The position numbers and the translations under genes are program-made. Shown piece after piece: positions 8,034 to 16,271 of a stretch of DNA of 64,000 bases. Within the stretch, counting starts at the first letter, position 1, and each line of letters opens with the position of its first letter. The notes under the pieces are model-generated. The model was not told where the DNA came from. It saw nothing but the letters and a program-made list of their open reading frames with translations, and did not search any database. The stretch comes from Pseudobdellovibrio sp031428275 (GTDB taxonomy: Bacteria > Bdellovibrionota > Bdellovibrionia > Bdellovibrionales > Bdellovibrionaceae), in NCBI GenBank assembly GCA_031428275.1, contig JANPPC010000050.1, forward strand, positions 1-64,000. Direction: 5' to 3'.

Positions 8034-9706
8034 GTCTCACTGCCGACTTTAGCCGGGTTGCTGGTGATATCATTTAACAATTGGTTCAAGTGACTTTCGG
8101 CTATCAGCTTTCGATATTCTTTTTCGAACTCTTTGGGTGTATATAATTTTTCAATATTTTTATCAGTTAGCCTTTTTAACTGCGCGCCACTAAGAACTTG
8201 TCGTTGTCTTGTGTACAAAAGATATTTTTTATTTTCGGGTAGGTGTAAATAAATACTTAAAGTTAGCTCTTTATCAATGGGTACGATTTGCAGCGGCATT
8301 TCAATTAAATCATTTTCGTTCATCTCGATAACCAAAGACCTAGGATCAATCGAGAAGAAGCTTAATAAAATTTCGTTTCCGCTTTTTCCGACAGATTCGA
8401 AGTATTCGGAATTTTCTTTAGCCCAAGATTTAAAATCGGGGTGCGTAATTTCTATTTCAAATTGTTCGGTATCCTCTAAATCAGTGAGGTTTTCTAGATT
8501 TCCGCTAAGCCAATCTTTAAAAAGCGACTGTGAAGTTGAAAAATCTATTTTAAAATCTGAATAAATAACTAAGTAGCCACACCAGTTTGAACTTTGCACA
8601 GTTAAGCAATAGACCGCAGAGGCCTTCAGATTTAGTACCTGATTTAAAGACACCTCGATGCCATCCGACGAAATATTGTCGCCAGCCTTTGCATCTATAA
8701 GGTCGTGTACCGATGTCTGGGCCGCCGCGCGCTTTTCTTTAAATTCTTGTTCGCTGGTGAACGTGCGAGTTTTTAGCCCGGGCGACATTGAAAATTTTTC
8801 GTCGGTTTGGCTGTCGTGAAAAACTTTACCAGAAGCGGGCTCGGTTCGTGATTCGCTCCGATTTTGCTTTGTGTCCAGTTGAGCCGCTGTAGTCTTTGGC
8901 TTTAAACCTTTAGCGCGGTTATCGGGACTAGATTCAGAAATTGAATCTGATTTTGCCAGGTCAGACGTCGAAAAATCAGTATACGTTTCGATCAGATCCT
9001 CGAGGCTCGATTTAATTTTGGCATCAAAATCAAGTTTAAGTTTAGTCTTTTTGTCTTCAGATAGAGAGCTTTTTTCAAGTAGTTTCAATTCTTGATTTTT
9101 CGACTTAAGTAATTCGGCGCGCTTACCTTTTTGAACAAGCATCAAGCTGTTTTCTACTTCGCCCTCTGATGATTGCTCTGGCTCTTCATCTAAGCTTTCT
9201 AAAAATTTAGATTTAATTTTTATAATTTCTTCTTTAGATTTGTGATTGTTAGGTCGGCGTTGTTTAGGATCTGAAACCGAATCCGAATCTGAAACCGAAT
9301 CTGAAACCGAATCTGAAATATCGGACGCTAAACTAAACTCTTTCGAAAGTTTTAAAACCAGACGCTCAATCGGAGGGCCCGAAAGCGGCGGAAATATTTT
9401 GTGAGGAAACCCGCTGTAATCAAGTTTACGAATCGATTCTTTAGAGCTTGATTGAACGTACGGAATGACGTGTGCATTCGTTGACTGCGCGATTATTTTG
9501 GGAATTGAAGTGATTTTTGTGTCGGGGTGATCAAACCCCACGAAAACAAAGTCGGGCTGAACTTCGCTGATTTTGATTAAACTATCTGTTAAATTCGTTT
9601 CGAAAAACACTTCGTAGTTTCTACGTGTTAAAAAAGTATCAATCGCCTTTAAATTATGAATAGGAGATTGAATAAAAAGTAGTTTCTTTTTGGGGGGTTG
9701 CGACAT
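8030..9706 (-). CDS. Receiver-like adaptor protein with acidic Ser-Asp repeat linker
   Basis: Not a recognised named protein. Residues 1-125 look like a degenerate response-regulator receiver: strand KKLLFIQS replaces the acidic-pocket strand, DFVFVGFDHP resembles the phosphorylation strand, and KIFPP resembles the K-P end. A linker of Ser-Asp repeats (about 130-148) and a long charged region, partly coiled-coil, follow. The C-terminal third is folded. Its last 80 residues (ELTLSIYLHLPENKKYLLYT and onward) resemble the N-terminal module of the HD-GYP protein at 57759-58703. No signal peptide is seen. It is the first gene of an operon with maf (4-base overlap). A sensing or scaffolding role is inferred only. 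Confidence 0.6.
   Translation of the reverse strand: MSQPPKKKLLFIQSPIHNLKAIDTFLTRRNYEVFFETNLTDSLIKISEVQPDFVFVGFDHPDTKITSIPKIIAQSTNAHVIPYVQSSSKESIRKLDYSGFPHKIFPPLSGPPIERLVLKLSKEFSLASDISDSVSDSVSDSDSVSDPKQRRPNNHKSKEEIIKIKSKFLESLDEEPEQSSEGEVENSLMLVQKGKRAELLKSKNQELKLLEKSSLSEDKKTKLKLDFDAKIKSSLEDLIETYTDFSTSDLAKSDSISESSPDNRAKGLKPKTTAAQLDTKQNRSESRTEPASGKVFHDSQTDEKFSMSPGLKTRTFTSEQEFKEKRAAAQTSVHDLIDAKAGDNISSDGIEVSLNQVLNLKASAVYCLTVQSSNWCGYLVIYSDFKIDFSTSQSLFKDWLSGNLENLTDLEDTEQFEIEITHPDFKSWAKENSEYFESVGKSGNEILLSFFSIDPRSLVIEMNENDLIEMPLQIVPIDKELTLSIYLHLPENKKYLLYTRQRQVLSGAQLKRLTDKNIEKLYTPKEFEKEYRKLIAESHLNQLLNDITSNPAKVGSET
9271..9319. repeat. 12-bp in-frame tandem repeat encoding Ser-Asp-Ser-Val
   Basis: The 12-base unit CTGAAACCGAAT occurs at 9271-9282, 9289-9300 and 9301-9312, with a 6-base half unit (CCGAAT) at 9283-9288 and a partial unit at 9313-9319. 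On the minus strand it encodes an alternating Ser/Asp/Val linker. The unit is a multiple of three, so copy-number change alters linker length without shifting the frame. Confidence 0.85.
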
Positions 9707-9809
9707 GGGTTACAGTATAGCCCTTAAGTGCTTCGTGATGAACTAAACAGATGCATTCGCCCGACAATAGTCCTTACAATTTTAGCGATTTTTTGGTAAA
9801 CCAAGCTCG

Positions 9810-10691
9810 ATGAAAGTACTACCTGACGTAATGTTAGAAAAATCAAAGCAGTTTCAAAAGTTGGCGTGGGTCGGCATGACTGAAATTCAATCGGCCATGT
9901 TAGTAAACGAATTGTATCTGCCGGTCTCTCTAGACGTTGGAGTGAACTTGGCCGACAACAATCGCGGCATTCACATGTCTAGATTATATCAGCTGCACCA
10001 GTCAGAAATTCTGGGTCGGAATTTATCAAAAGATCAGCTACAAAAATTTACGAAAGCCTGTCTTCAATCACACGAAGCAATCAGTGATTTTACCTCAGTT
10101 AAACTAAAATTACAGTGGCCGATGCAGACCAGATCTTTGAAATCAGACTTGGCAGGTTTTCGTCAGTATCCGATACAATTTATTTTCGAGCAAAGCACTT
10201 CAGGTTTTTTTACTTGGTTGCAGTTTGAAATTCTTTATTCAAGCACCTGCCCGCAGTCGGCGGGTGTTTCGATGGAAGTCATTAAAGCCGAGCGGGAACA
10301 ATCGATGAATCCTGCGCAAACTTTCGAGCGTTTAGCAGCCACTCCGCATGCGCAGCGCAGCCGGGCAGTCATCAAATTGTCTCTAAAAGATTTCTCGCAA
10401 ACTAAGGTTACAGAGCTTATTGGTAGTGCAGAAAGCTCCCTGGGTACACCAGTTCAAACGACTGTTAAAAAAATCGACGAAATGGAATTTGCCCGTTTAA
10501 ACGCAAATAACTTAATGTTTTGCGAAGACGCGGCTCGAAAGCTTGCGAACAGTTTAGCGTCGCAACCTGAAGTCATTGGTTTTTCAGTGTACTGCGAACA
10601 CCAAGAAAGCCTGCATCCACACAATGCCTCAAGCTTAATTGCTAAAAATTATAGCAACCCAGTTGTGATGTCATTTAGCTCTCATACTTAA
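9810..10691 (+). CDS. folE2: GTP cyclohydrolase IB (FolE2)
   Basis: Cytosolic enzyme of 293 residues that converts GTP to 7,8-dihydroneopterin triphosphate, the first step of folate or queuosine synthesis, using metals other than zinc. Family marks are RGIHMSRLY, YSSTCPQSA, TPHAQRSRA, EFARLNANNLMFCEDAAR and HPHNASS. The metal-site segment reads CPQS where many homologues have CPCS; the first Cys and the His of PHAQRS are kept. No zinc-type FolE is seen in the window. A Fur-type palindrome overlaps its stop codon, and fur follows in the same direction 77 bases downstream. Confidence 0.93.
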   Translation: MKVLPDVMLEKSKQFQKLAWVGMTEIQSAMLVNELYLPVSLDVGVNLADNNRGIHMSRLYQLHQSEILGRNLSKDQLQKFTKACLQSHEAISDFTSVKLKLQWPMQTRSLKSDLAGFRQYPIQFIFEQSTSGFFTWLQFEILYSSTCPQSAGVSMEVIKAEREQSMNPAQTFERLAATPHAQRSRAVIKLSLKDFSQTKVTELIGSAESSLGTPVQTTVKKIDEMEFARLNANNLMFCEDAARKLANSLASQPEVIGFSVYCEHQESLHPHNASSLIAKNYSNPVVMSFSSHT

Positions 10692-10708
10692 TGAGAACAA
10701 TTCTCATT
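10690..10708. promoter_or_regulatory. Fur box (19-bp palindrome) upstream of fur
   Basis: AATGAGAACAATTCTCATT is a perfect 8-bp inverted repeat around a CAA centre and closely resembles the Fur-box class with TGAGAAT/ATTCTCA half-sites. It lies between the folE2 stop, which it overlaps, and the fur start at 10769. It most likely mediates iron-dependent autoregulation of fur. A Zur or PerR operator is less likely from the half-site sequence. Confidence 0.75.
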
Positions 10709-10768
10709 TTTAATTTCATTTCCAATATGTTTTCAGGTAGAACTTTTTAATACTGCCTGGGGGGTATT

Positions 10769-11296
10769 ATGAATGCAAATCTGAACGAATCGATCCACCT
10801 ACCGCGTCCACAAGATGAAGACATCATCCGTAAAGAAGAGCGCTTTCAAATTGAAGATTTTAAAAAAATGATTCGTTCAATGGGCCTAAAAATTACCGAG
10901 CAGCGTCTGTTAATTCTTAATTGTTTACATGATTCTGAGGCTCGATCGGGCGAACGCCACGTAACAGCGCAAGAGCTCTACGAAAAAGTTTCGTTAAAAG
11001 ACCCAAGTGTCGGTTTTGCGACAGTGTATCGTTTCTTGCGTGATTTAGCTGAAAAGCATTTTGTGACTGAAGTTCGCATGGGTGGCCAATCATCACGCTA
11101 TGAGTTAACGACGCAAAACCATCATGATCATTTAACGTGCGTAACTTGCGGTAAGATCTGCGAGTTTGAGAACAAAAAAATCGAAAAGCTTCAGGTGCAA
11201 GTAGCTGAATACTTCGGGTTTAAATTGACTAACCATATCCTAGAACTTTACGGAGTATGTCCTGCTTGTCAGGCGCAAGGTAAGTTGAAATACTAG
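10769..11296 (+). CDS. fur: Ferric uptake regulator family protein
   Basis: DNA-binding metalloregulator of 175 residues. A winged-helix domain (GLKITEQRLLILNCL, then DPSVGFATVYRFLRDLAE as recognition helix) is followed by a dimerisation domain with HHDHLTCVTCGKICEF and a C-terminal CPAC pair, giving two CxxC zinc-site halves. An N-terminal extension of about 30 residues precedes the domain. A GGGG-rich ribosome site stands just before the ATG. The palindrome upstream fits Fur rather than Zur, but metal specificity is not proven by sequence. Confidence 0.88.
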   Translation: MNANLNESIHLPRPQDEDIIRKEERFQIEDFKKMIRSMGLKITEQRLLILNCLHDSEARSGERHVTAQELYEKVSLKDPSVGFATVYRFLRDLAEKHFVTEVRMGGQSSRYELTTQNHHDHLTCVTCGKICEFENKKIEKLQVQVAEYFGFKLTNHILELYGVCPACQAQGKLKY

Positions 11297-11337
11297 TTCA
11301 CTGCACGCAAGGCAATGACTTGCGAGAGATGTGAACT

Positions 11338-13977
11338 ATGGCAAAGAAACCGCAATTAGACATGAAAGACGGAATCGTCATCAAGGGCGCTCGCGAGCAC
11401 AACCTGAAAGACGTATCCATCACCATTCCCCGCAATAAAATTACGGTTTTCACTGGCCTCAGTGGGTCGGGTAAATCGTCTTTAGCTTTTGATACGATCT
11501 ACGCTGAAGGGCAAAGACGCTACGTCGAAAGTTTATCGGCCTACGCGCGAAACTTTTTAGAACAATTAAAAAAACCTGAAGTCGACTCAGTGACAGGGCT
11601 CAGCCCGGCTATTGCCATCGATCAAAAATCGGTGGGTTTAAATCCGCGTTCTACGGTTGGTACAATTACAGAAATTTATGACTACCTTCGTTTACTATTT
11701 GCCAAAGTGGGAATTCCCGAATGCCCGATTCACCACATTCCGGTTGAATCGCAAACGCCGAAGCAAATTATTGATGATATCTTCAAAAAGTCAGTCGGCA
11801 CAAGATTTACGATCTTGGCACCGATGGCTCAATCTAAAAAAGGTGAGTTCTTAGCAGAATTTCAGAAGTGGGCGAAAAAAGGTTTCGTTAAAGCAAAAGT
11901 AAACGGGCAGTACATTGAACTAGAAAAAGCGACCAAGCTTGCAAAGACGAAGGCGCACAATATTGATCTAGTTGTCGATCAACTTATTTTAAAAGACACG
12001 ATCAAACACCGTCTTAGTGAAAGTATTAATACGGCTTTATCATTGGCCAATGGCCGTTTAATTATTGAGCTTGCGAACGGTGATCGAATTAATTACTCAC
12101 TTCATTCGACCTGTTCTATTTGCGGGTTTAGCTTTCCCGAACTAGAGCCTAGATTATTTAGTTTCAATAATCCGCGCGGGGCCTGCGAAACCTGCCACGG
12201 CTTAGGTACTTTAGACCTAGTCGAAGAAGAGCAATTTGCCGACGGTGATGTGGGTGGACGTAAATTAGAAAACGTTAAGTACACGTATAAAGGTAAAAAG
12301 GTTACAGATGGCTCGGGCGACGATGAAGACTCTGAAGAGATGGTTTTATCGACTTGCCCTGATTGTCACGGTGCACGCTTACGAGCTGAATCTCTCAGTA
12401 TTAAAGTCGGCGAAAAAAACATATCCGAATTATCGGCTATGTCGATCGTCGAATTATTAGCTTGGTTCGGCAAAGTTAAGTGGAATGAAAAAAATAGAAT
12501 GATCTCTGATAAAATTTTAGCGCAAATCGTATCGCGTCTTGAGTTTTTAAAACGAGTCGGCGCCAGTTACTTGTCACTTTCAAGAACGGCGAATACTTTA
12601 TCGGGCGGCGAAGCGCAGCGAATTCGGCTAGCGACCCAAGTGGGCTCGGCGCTTATCGGTTGTATGTACGTGATGGATGAACCCAGCATTGGTTTACATC
12701 CGCGCGATCATCAGCGCTTATTAGAAATTATTGCTGAATTACGCGACCGTGGTAACACTATTATTTTGGTCGAGCATGATGAAGACACGATTCGCTACGC
12801 CGATTACGTGGTCGATCTTGGGCCCCGCGCCGGAAAACTGGGCGGCGAATTAATGGCCATCGGTACGCCCGAAGAAATCGAAAAAAATCCGAACTCTATG
12901 ACGGGGCAGTACTTGGCGGGTAAACGTCGTATTCCAGTGCCGCAAAAGCGCCGCAAAGGTAATGGTCTAAAATTAAAATTATTTGGTTCGACGGGTAACA
13001 ATTTAAAAGATGTCGATTTAGAAATTCCGCTAGGAACTTTAACCTGTGTCACCGGAGTATCCGGTAGTGGTAAAAGCACATTAATTTTAGATACTCTATA
13101 TAAAATTTTGGCCAAAGAATTTTTTGGGGCTAACGCAGTTCCATCGCCATACAAAAAAATCGAAGGTATTGAACACATCGATAAAGTAATCGACATCAAC
13201 CAACGGCCAATTGGCCGAACTCCGCGCTCGACGCCGGCCACTTATGTTGGTTTGTTACCAATGATCCGAGACCTATATGCCGCTTTACCCGAATCAAAAC
13301 TTCGTGGTTTTGAGCCAGGCCGGTTTAGTTTCAACGTTAAGGGCGGACGCTGCGAAACTTGTTTGGGGCATGGTCAAATCCGAATGGAGATGCACTTTCT
13401 ATCTGATGTTTATGTATTGTGTGATACATGCGGGGGGCGGCGCTATAACCGCGAAACTTTAAACGTAAAGTTCAAAGAAAAAAGTATCGCCGATGTTCTA
13501 GACATGAACGTGGCCGAAGCTTTTGATTTTTTTAAAAATCATTCACAAATTCATCGCAAGTTAGAAACTCTCATGAAGGTCGGTCTTGACTACATGACGC
13601 TAGGTCAGTCATCAACTACGCTATCGGGCGGTGAAGCCCAGAGAGTGAAACTAGCAAAAGAACTTTCTCGTCGCGGCACGGGTAAAACCATGTACATTCT
13701 AGACGAACCAACCACGGGTTTACATTTCGATGACGTTCGAAAGCTAGTCGAGCTGCTACACGAGCTCGTGAACCAAGGTAATACCGTTTTAGTTATCGAA
13801 CACAATTTAGAAGTCGTTAAGACGGCCGATCACATTATTGATGTCGGGCCTGACGGCGGAATCTACGGCGGAGAAATTGTTGCGACGGGAACGCCAGAGA
13901 AAGTAGCTGACTCTAAAAAAAGCGAGACCGCAAAATTCTTGAAGCCTCTATTGGTTGCGCATACTGTGAAGGTATAG
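11338..13977 (+). CDS. uvrA: UvrA, excinuclease ABC subunit A
   Basis: Damage-recognition ATPase of nucleotide excision repair, acting with UvrB and UvrC. Two ABC ATPase modules are present: Walker A GLSGSGKSSLAFDT near the N-terminus and GVSGSGKSTLILDT near residue 570; signatures LSGGEAQRIRLA and LSGGEAQRVKLA; Walker B MDEPSIGLH and LDEPTTGLH. Zinc sites are CSIC...CETC in the first half and CETC...CDTC in the second, plus a CPDC turn. At 879 residues it is about 60 shorter than typical UvrA, from trimmed insertions rather than a broken domain. It starts 41 bases after fur. Confidence 0.97.
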   Translation: MAKKPQLDMKDGIVIKGAREHNLKDVSITIPRNKITVFTGLSGSGKSSLAFDTIYAEGQRRYVESLSAYARNFLEQLKKPEVDSVTGLSPAIAIDQKSVGLNPRSTVGTITEIYDYLRLLFAKVGIPECPIHHIPVESQTPKQIIDDIFKKSVGTRFTILAPMAQSKKGEFLAEFQKWAKKGFVKAKVNGQYIELEKATKLAKTKAHNIDLVVDQLILKDTIKHRLSESINTALSLANGRLIIELANGDRINYSLHSTCSICGFSFPELEPRLFSFNNPRGACETCHGLGTLDLVEEEQFADGDVGGRKLENVKYTYKGKKVTDGSGDDEDSEEMVLSTCPDCHGARLRAESLSIKVGEKNISELSAMSIVELLAWFGKVKWNEKNRMISDKILAQIVSRLEFLKRVGASYLSLSRTANTLSGGEAQRIRLATQVGSALIGCMYVMDEPSIGLHPRDHQRLLEIIAELRDRGNTIILVEHDEDTIRYADYVVDLGPRAGKLGGELMAIGTPEEIEKNPNSMTGQYLAGKRRIPVPQKRRKGNGLKLKLFGSTGNNLKDVDLEIPLGTLTCVTGVSGSGKSTLILDTLYKILAKEFFGANAVPSPYKKIEGIEHIDKVIDINQRPIGRTPRSTPATYVGLLPMIRDLYAALPESKLRGFEPGRFSFNVKGGRCETCLGHGQIRMEMHFLSDVYVLCDTCGGRRYNRETLNVKFKEKSIADVLDMNVAEAFDFFKNHSQIHRKLETLMKVGLDYMTLGQSSTTLSGGEAQRVKLAKELSRRGTGKTMYILDEPTTGLHFDDVRKLVELLHELVNQGNTVLVIEHNLEVVKTADHIIDVGPDGGIYGGEIVATGTPEKVADSKKSETAKFLKPLLVAHTVKV

Positions 13978-14003
13978 CTGTTCAGACTCTTCGCTGAACA
14001 GCT
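13976..14003. terminator. Hairpin after uvrA
   Basis: A perfect 10-bp stem, AGCTGTTCAG with CTGAACAGCT, has an 8-base loop and overlaps the uvrA stop codon. It has no T-run on either strand, so it is either a weak terminator or an RNA-stabilising 3' hairpin between the convergent uvrA and the gene at 14011. Confidence 0.45.
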
Positions 14004-14010
14004 CAGTTAG

Positions 14011-15111
14011 CTATTTACAAACGTAGCCAGACATTTTTACGTGGCCGCGTGGTTCTTGTGAGCCACTCGGTAATTTTGAAATCATTTCGCATTTTCCGGC
14101 CAATGATCCGATCTCTATCCCCACTTTAAATCCCGAAACCAACCAGCGCGCTAAAACCTCTTTGGCGCCTTGTTCGTAGTTTCCTTCGAAACTTTCCCAA
14201 TTACATTTTTTAGCTGGGGTCGGTGGTCTTGCAACATAGGGGTTGCGAATCGATTCTTTCATAGCCTCTTGCAGATTCTCGCGGTAACCGTTAGCTGCTA
14301 CGTAATCTGCTTTTTCTGTACATCGTCCGTTTCCAGCGCTCATGCAATTTATGTATTCGGCTGAATGAAGTTCTGAACTTGAATCTGGAGAAAAGTTCGC
14401 TTCGGGACTTTGATAACAAATTTGATAAACTAATTCAGCGACACTTGCACCAAAGTAAGTTTCAAAAGAATCTGAATACGGAGGCTCATACCAGCGACCA
14501 CCAAACATTTTCTTTTGCATTGCTGGATCATTTCTAAGACTTGCGATTACATTTTTTTGCGCCGTACTCATTTTTGAATCGGGATAGAATGTCGGCGATA
14601 ATTTACTAAGTCGGGCAACCAGTTGCTCTTTTGTCGGTGGTACATAACCTCTTGGAGCACTTTTATTTGGAACCGAGCAACCAATCGACATAACGTCAAT
14701 AAGTGCCTGACCTTTTTCAGAAAACTGCGGCGGTGCAGGTGGGTTCATCGGAACGTCACATTTTAAACATGTTAATAATCGAGTTGACGAATCGCTTGCG
14801 CATTTTCCTGATTTTTGTACGGGCGGTGGTATCACGACCGGCGGAGCCGGTGGCACAACCACGACTGGTGGTGCAACTACAACAGGCTGAACCGGTGCAG
14901 GTGCAGGAGGTGGAACAGGAACCGGTTCAGGAGGTTCAACTAGCGGAGGTGGTACAACGACCACTGGCTCTGGTATGGGCTCAGGTGCGGGTTCAGCAAG
15001 CGATACTTGTGTCGCTTCAGCAACTTTTGTAAATTGCGTTTGGTGGCAGCTTGCAAATAATAAAATGCTCGCAATCATCGCAACTAGTTTTGTTGAGCTT
15101 ACTTTGTTCAT
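14011..15111 (-). CDS. Proline-rich lipoprotein of unknown function
   Basis: The 366-residue product has a lipoprotein signal peptide with lipobox FASC at about residue 22. Next come about 70 residues dominated by Pro, Val, Glu and Ala (about 42-98), a rod-like spacer that could cross periplasm or peptidoglycan in the manner of TonB-type linkers. The C-terminal domain of about 265 residues holds at least ten Cys in pairs (CLKC, CNWESF, GKCEM, GYVCK) and is probably disulfide-bonded. I recognise no family for it. It is convergent with uvrA, and a good promoter distance separates it from terC. Confidence 0.72.
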   Translation of the reverse strand: MNKVSSTKLVAMIASILLFASCHQTQFTKVAEATQVSLAEPAPEPIPEPVVVVPPPLVEPPEPVPVPPPAPAPVQPVVVAPPVVVVPPAPPVVIPPPVQKSGKCASDSSTRLLTCLKCDVPMNPPAPPQFSEKGQALIDVMSIGCSVPNKSAPRGYVPPTKEQLVARLSKLSPTFYPDSKMSTAQKNVIASLRNDPAMQKKMFGGRWYEPPYSDSFETYFGASVAELVYQICYQSPEANFSPDSSSELHSAEYINCMSAGNGRCTEKADYVAANGYRENLQEAMKESIRNPYVARPPTPAKKCNWESFEGNYEQGAKEVLARWLVSGFKVGIEIGSLAGKCEMISKLPSGSQEPRGHVKMSGYVCK

Positions 15112-15230
15112 GTGTCCTCCGCTGGACGTGACCGAAGTCAGTTATATACAAGACTGATATCGACCAATGAACAGTGCAGCTTGAGTTTTTTTAGTTTGAA
15201 ATTGTAAAAAATGTAGAGAATATAAGAGCT

Positions 15231-16271
15231 ATGACAAAATATTTTCGTTTTCCAATTTTTTCTCTCGTCGTTGGTCTAGCTGCAGCTGGACTTTTATCTT
15301 GGTCCCAACATCATGACTCGACCATCGTCATTCAGAATATTTTCACCGTGCTTTTACTTTGTGTTCTAGAGATTTCATTGTCGTTTGATAATGCCGTCGT
15401 AAATGCCACTGTACTTAAGCGGATGGACGAAGTCTGGAAGCGCCGATTTTTAACTTGGGGTATGCTCATTGCGGTTTTCGGCATGCGCTTAGTTTTTCCG
15501 CTCGTCATCGTTGCCATTGTTGGAAATATTTCAATCGTCGAATCTTTCAATATCGCTTTCACCAAGCCCGACCAGTATTCGGCACTGATGCAGTCGGCGC
15601 ACTTATCAGTCAGCAGTTTCGGCGGAGCGTTTTTACTAATGGTGTTTTTACATTTTTTCATGAATGAAGAGAAAGATGTGCACTGGATCCCGTTAATCGA
15701 AAGACCAATTGCTAAAGTATCATCTTTTAAAAGTTTTGAACTGTTAACGGCTTTCGTCGTCATGTTGCTTATTCACCGATTACTTCCCGAAGATAAAGGC
15801 ACTACATTTTTCGTATCTTATATTTGGGGTATTATGACTTACCTTATAGTACATGGGCTTAGCGAATTGCTTGAAGGGCCAAAGCTGAAACACGTGAAGT
15901 GGCTCAGCACGGGCTTAGGGATGTTCTTGTACCTTGAAGTTTTAGATGCCTCGTTTAGTTTTGACGGCGTTATCGGAGCCTTTGCTATTTCGCACGAAAT
16001 ATTCGTTATTATGATTGGTTTAAGCGTAGGTGCATTTTTCGTTCGGGGTTTAACTTTGTATTTGGTTGCCCACGATACCCTAGAGCAATTTCAGTTTTTA
16101 GAGCACGGTGCATTTTATGCTTTAGGCGTTTTAGCATTCTTTATGTTGTTAGACCCATTCTTTCACTTTCCAGAATGGTTCACCGCTTTAGCAGGCGCAG
16201 TTATCTTAGGCCTGTCGATTCTTTGGTCGATCTATATAGACCGACGCCACCGAGCTCGCCAAAATCACTAA
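15231..16271 (+). CDS. TerC/DUF475-family integral membrane protein
   Basis: Inner-membrane protein of 346 residues with about nine to ten hydrophobic segments. The family signature LEISLSFDNAVVNATVLKRM is present, and a second acidic membrane motif LDASFSFDGVIGAF repeats the FD pair, as in TerC-type proteins thought to move metal ions (Mn or similar) across the membrane. This form belongs to the DUF475 branch. The 3' end overlaps the convergent EamA gene by 66 bases. Substrate is not predictable here; a role in metal homeostasis or in loading exported proteins is the usual expectation. Confidence 0.88.
   Translation: MTKYFRFPIFSLVVGLAAAGLLSWSQHHDSTIVIQNIFTVLLLCVLEISLSFDNAVVNATVLKRMDEVWKRRFLTWGMLIAVFGMRLVFPLVIVAIVGNISIVESFNIAFTKPDQYSALMQSAHLSVSSFGGAFLLMVFLHFFMNEEKDVHWIPLIERPIAKVSSFKSFELLTAFVVMLLIHRLLPEDKGTTFFVSYIWGIMTYLIVHGLSELLEGPKLKHVKWLSTGLGMFLYLEVLDASFSFDGVIGAFAISHEIFVIMIGLSVGAFFVRGLTLYLVAHDTLEQFQFLEHGAFYALGVLAFFMLLDPFFHFPEWFTALAGAVILGLSILWSIYIDRRHRARQNH

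Noticed and set aside
9271..9319. Short regular repeats considered as a CRISPR-like array
   Set aside because: Units are contiguous 6- and 12-base repeats without spacers, and lie in frame inside a coding region.
10690..10708. Zur or PerR operator instead of Fur box
   Set aside because: The half-sites TGAGAA/TTCTCA match the Fur class better; Zur and PerR sites differ in the central bases. Not fully excluded.
12804..13241. 145-residue minus-strand frame inside uvrA
   Set aside because: Shadow of the highly conserved UvrA ATPase region.
15332..15763. 143-residue minus-strand frame inside the TerC gene
   Set aside because: Antisense of a conserved membrane protein; Ser/Thr/Lys-rich composition typical of reverse-complement hydrophobic codons.
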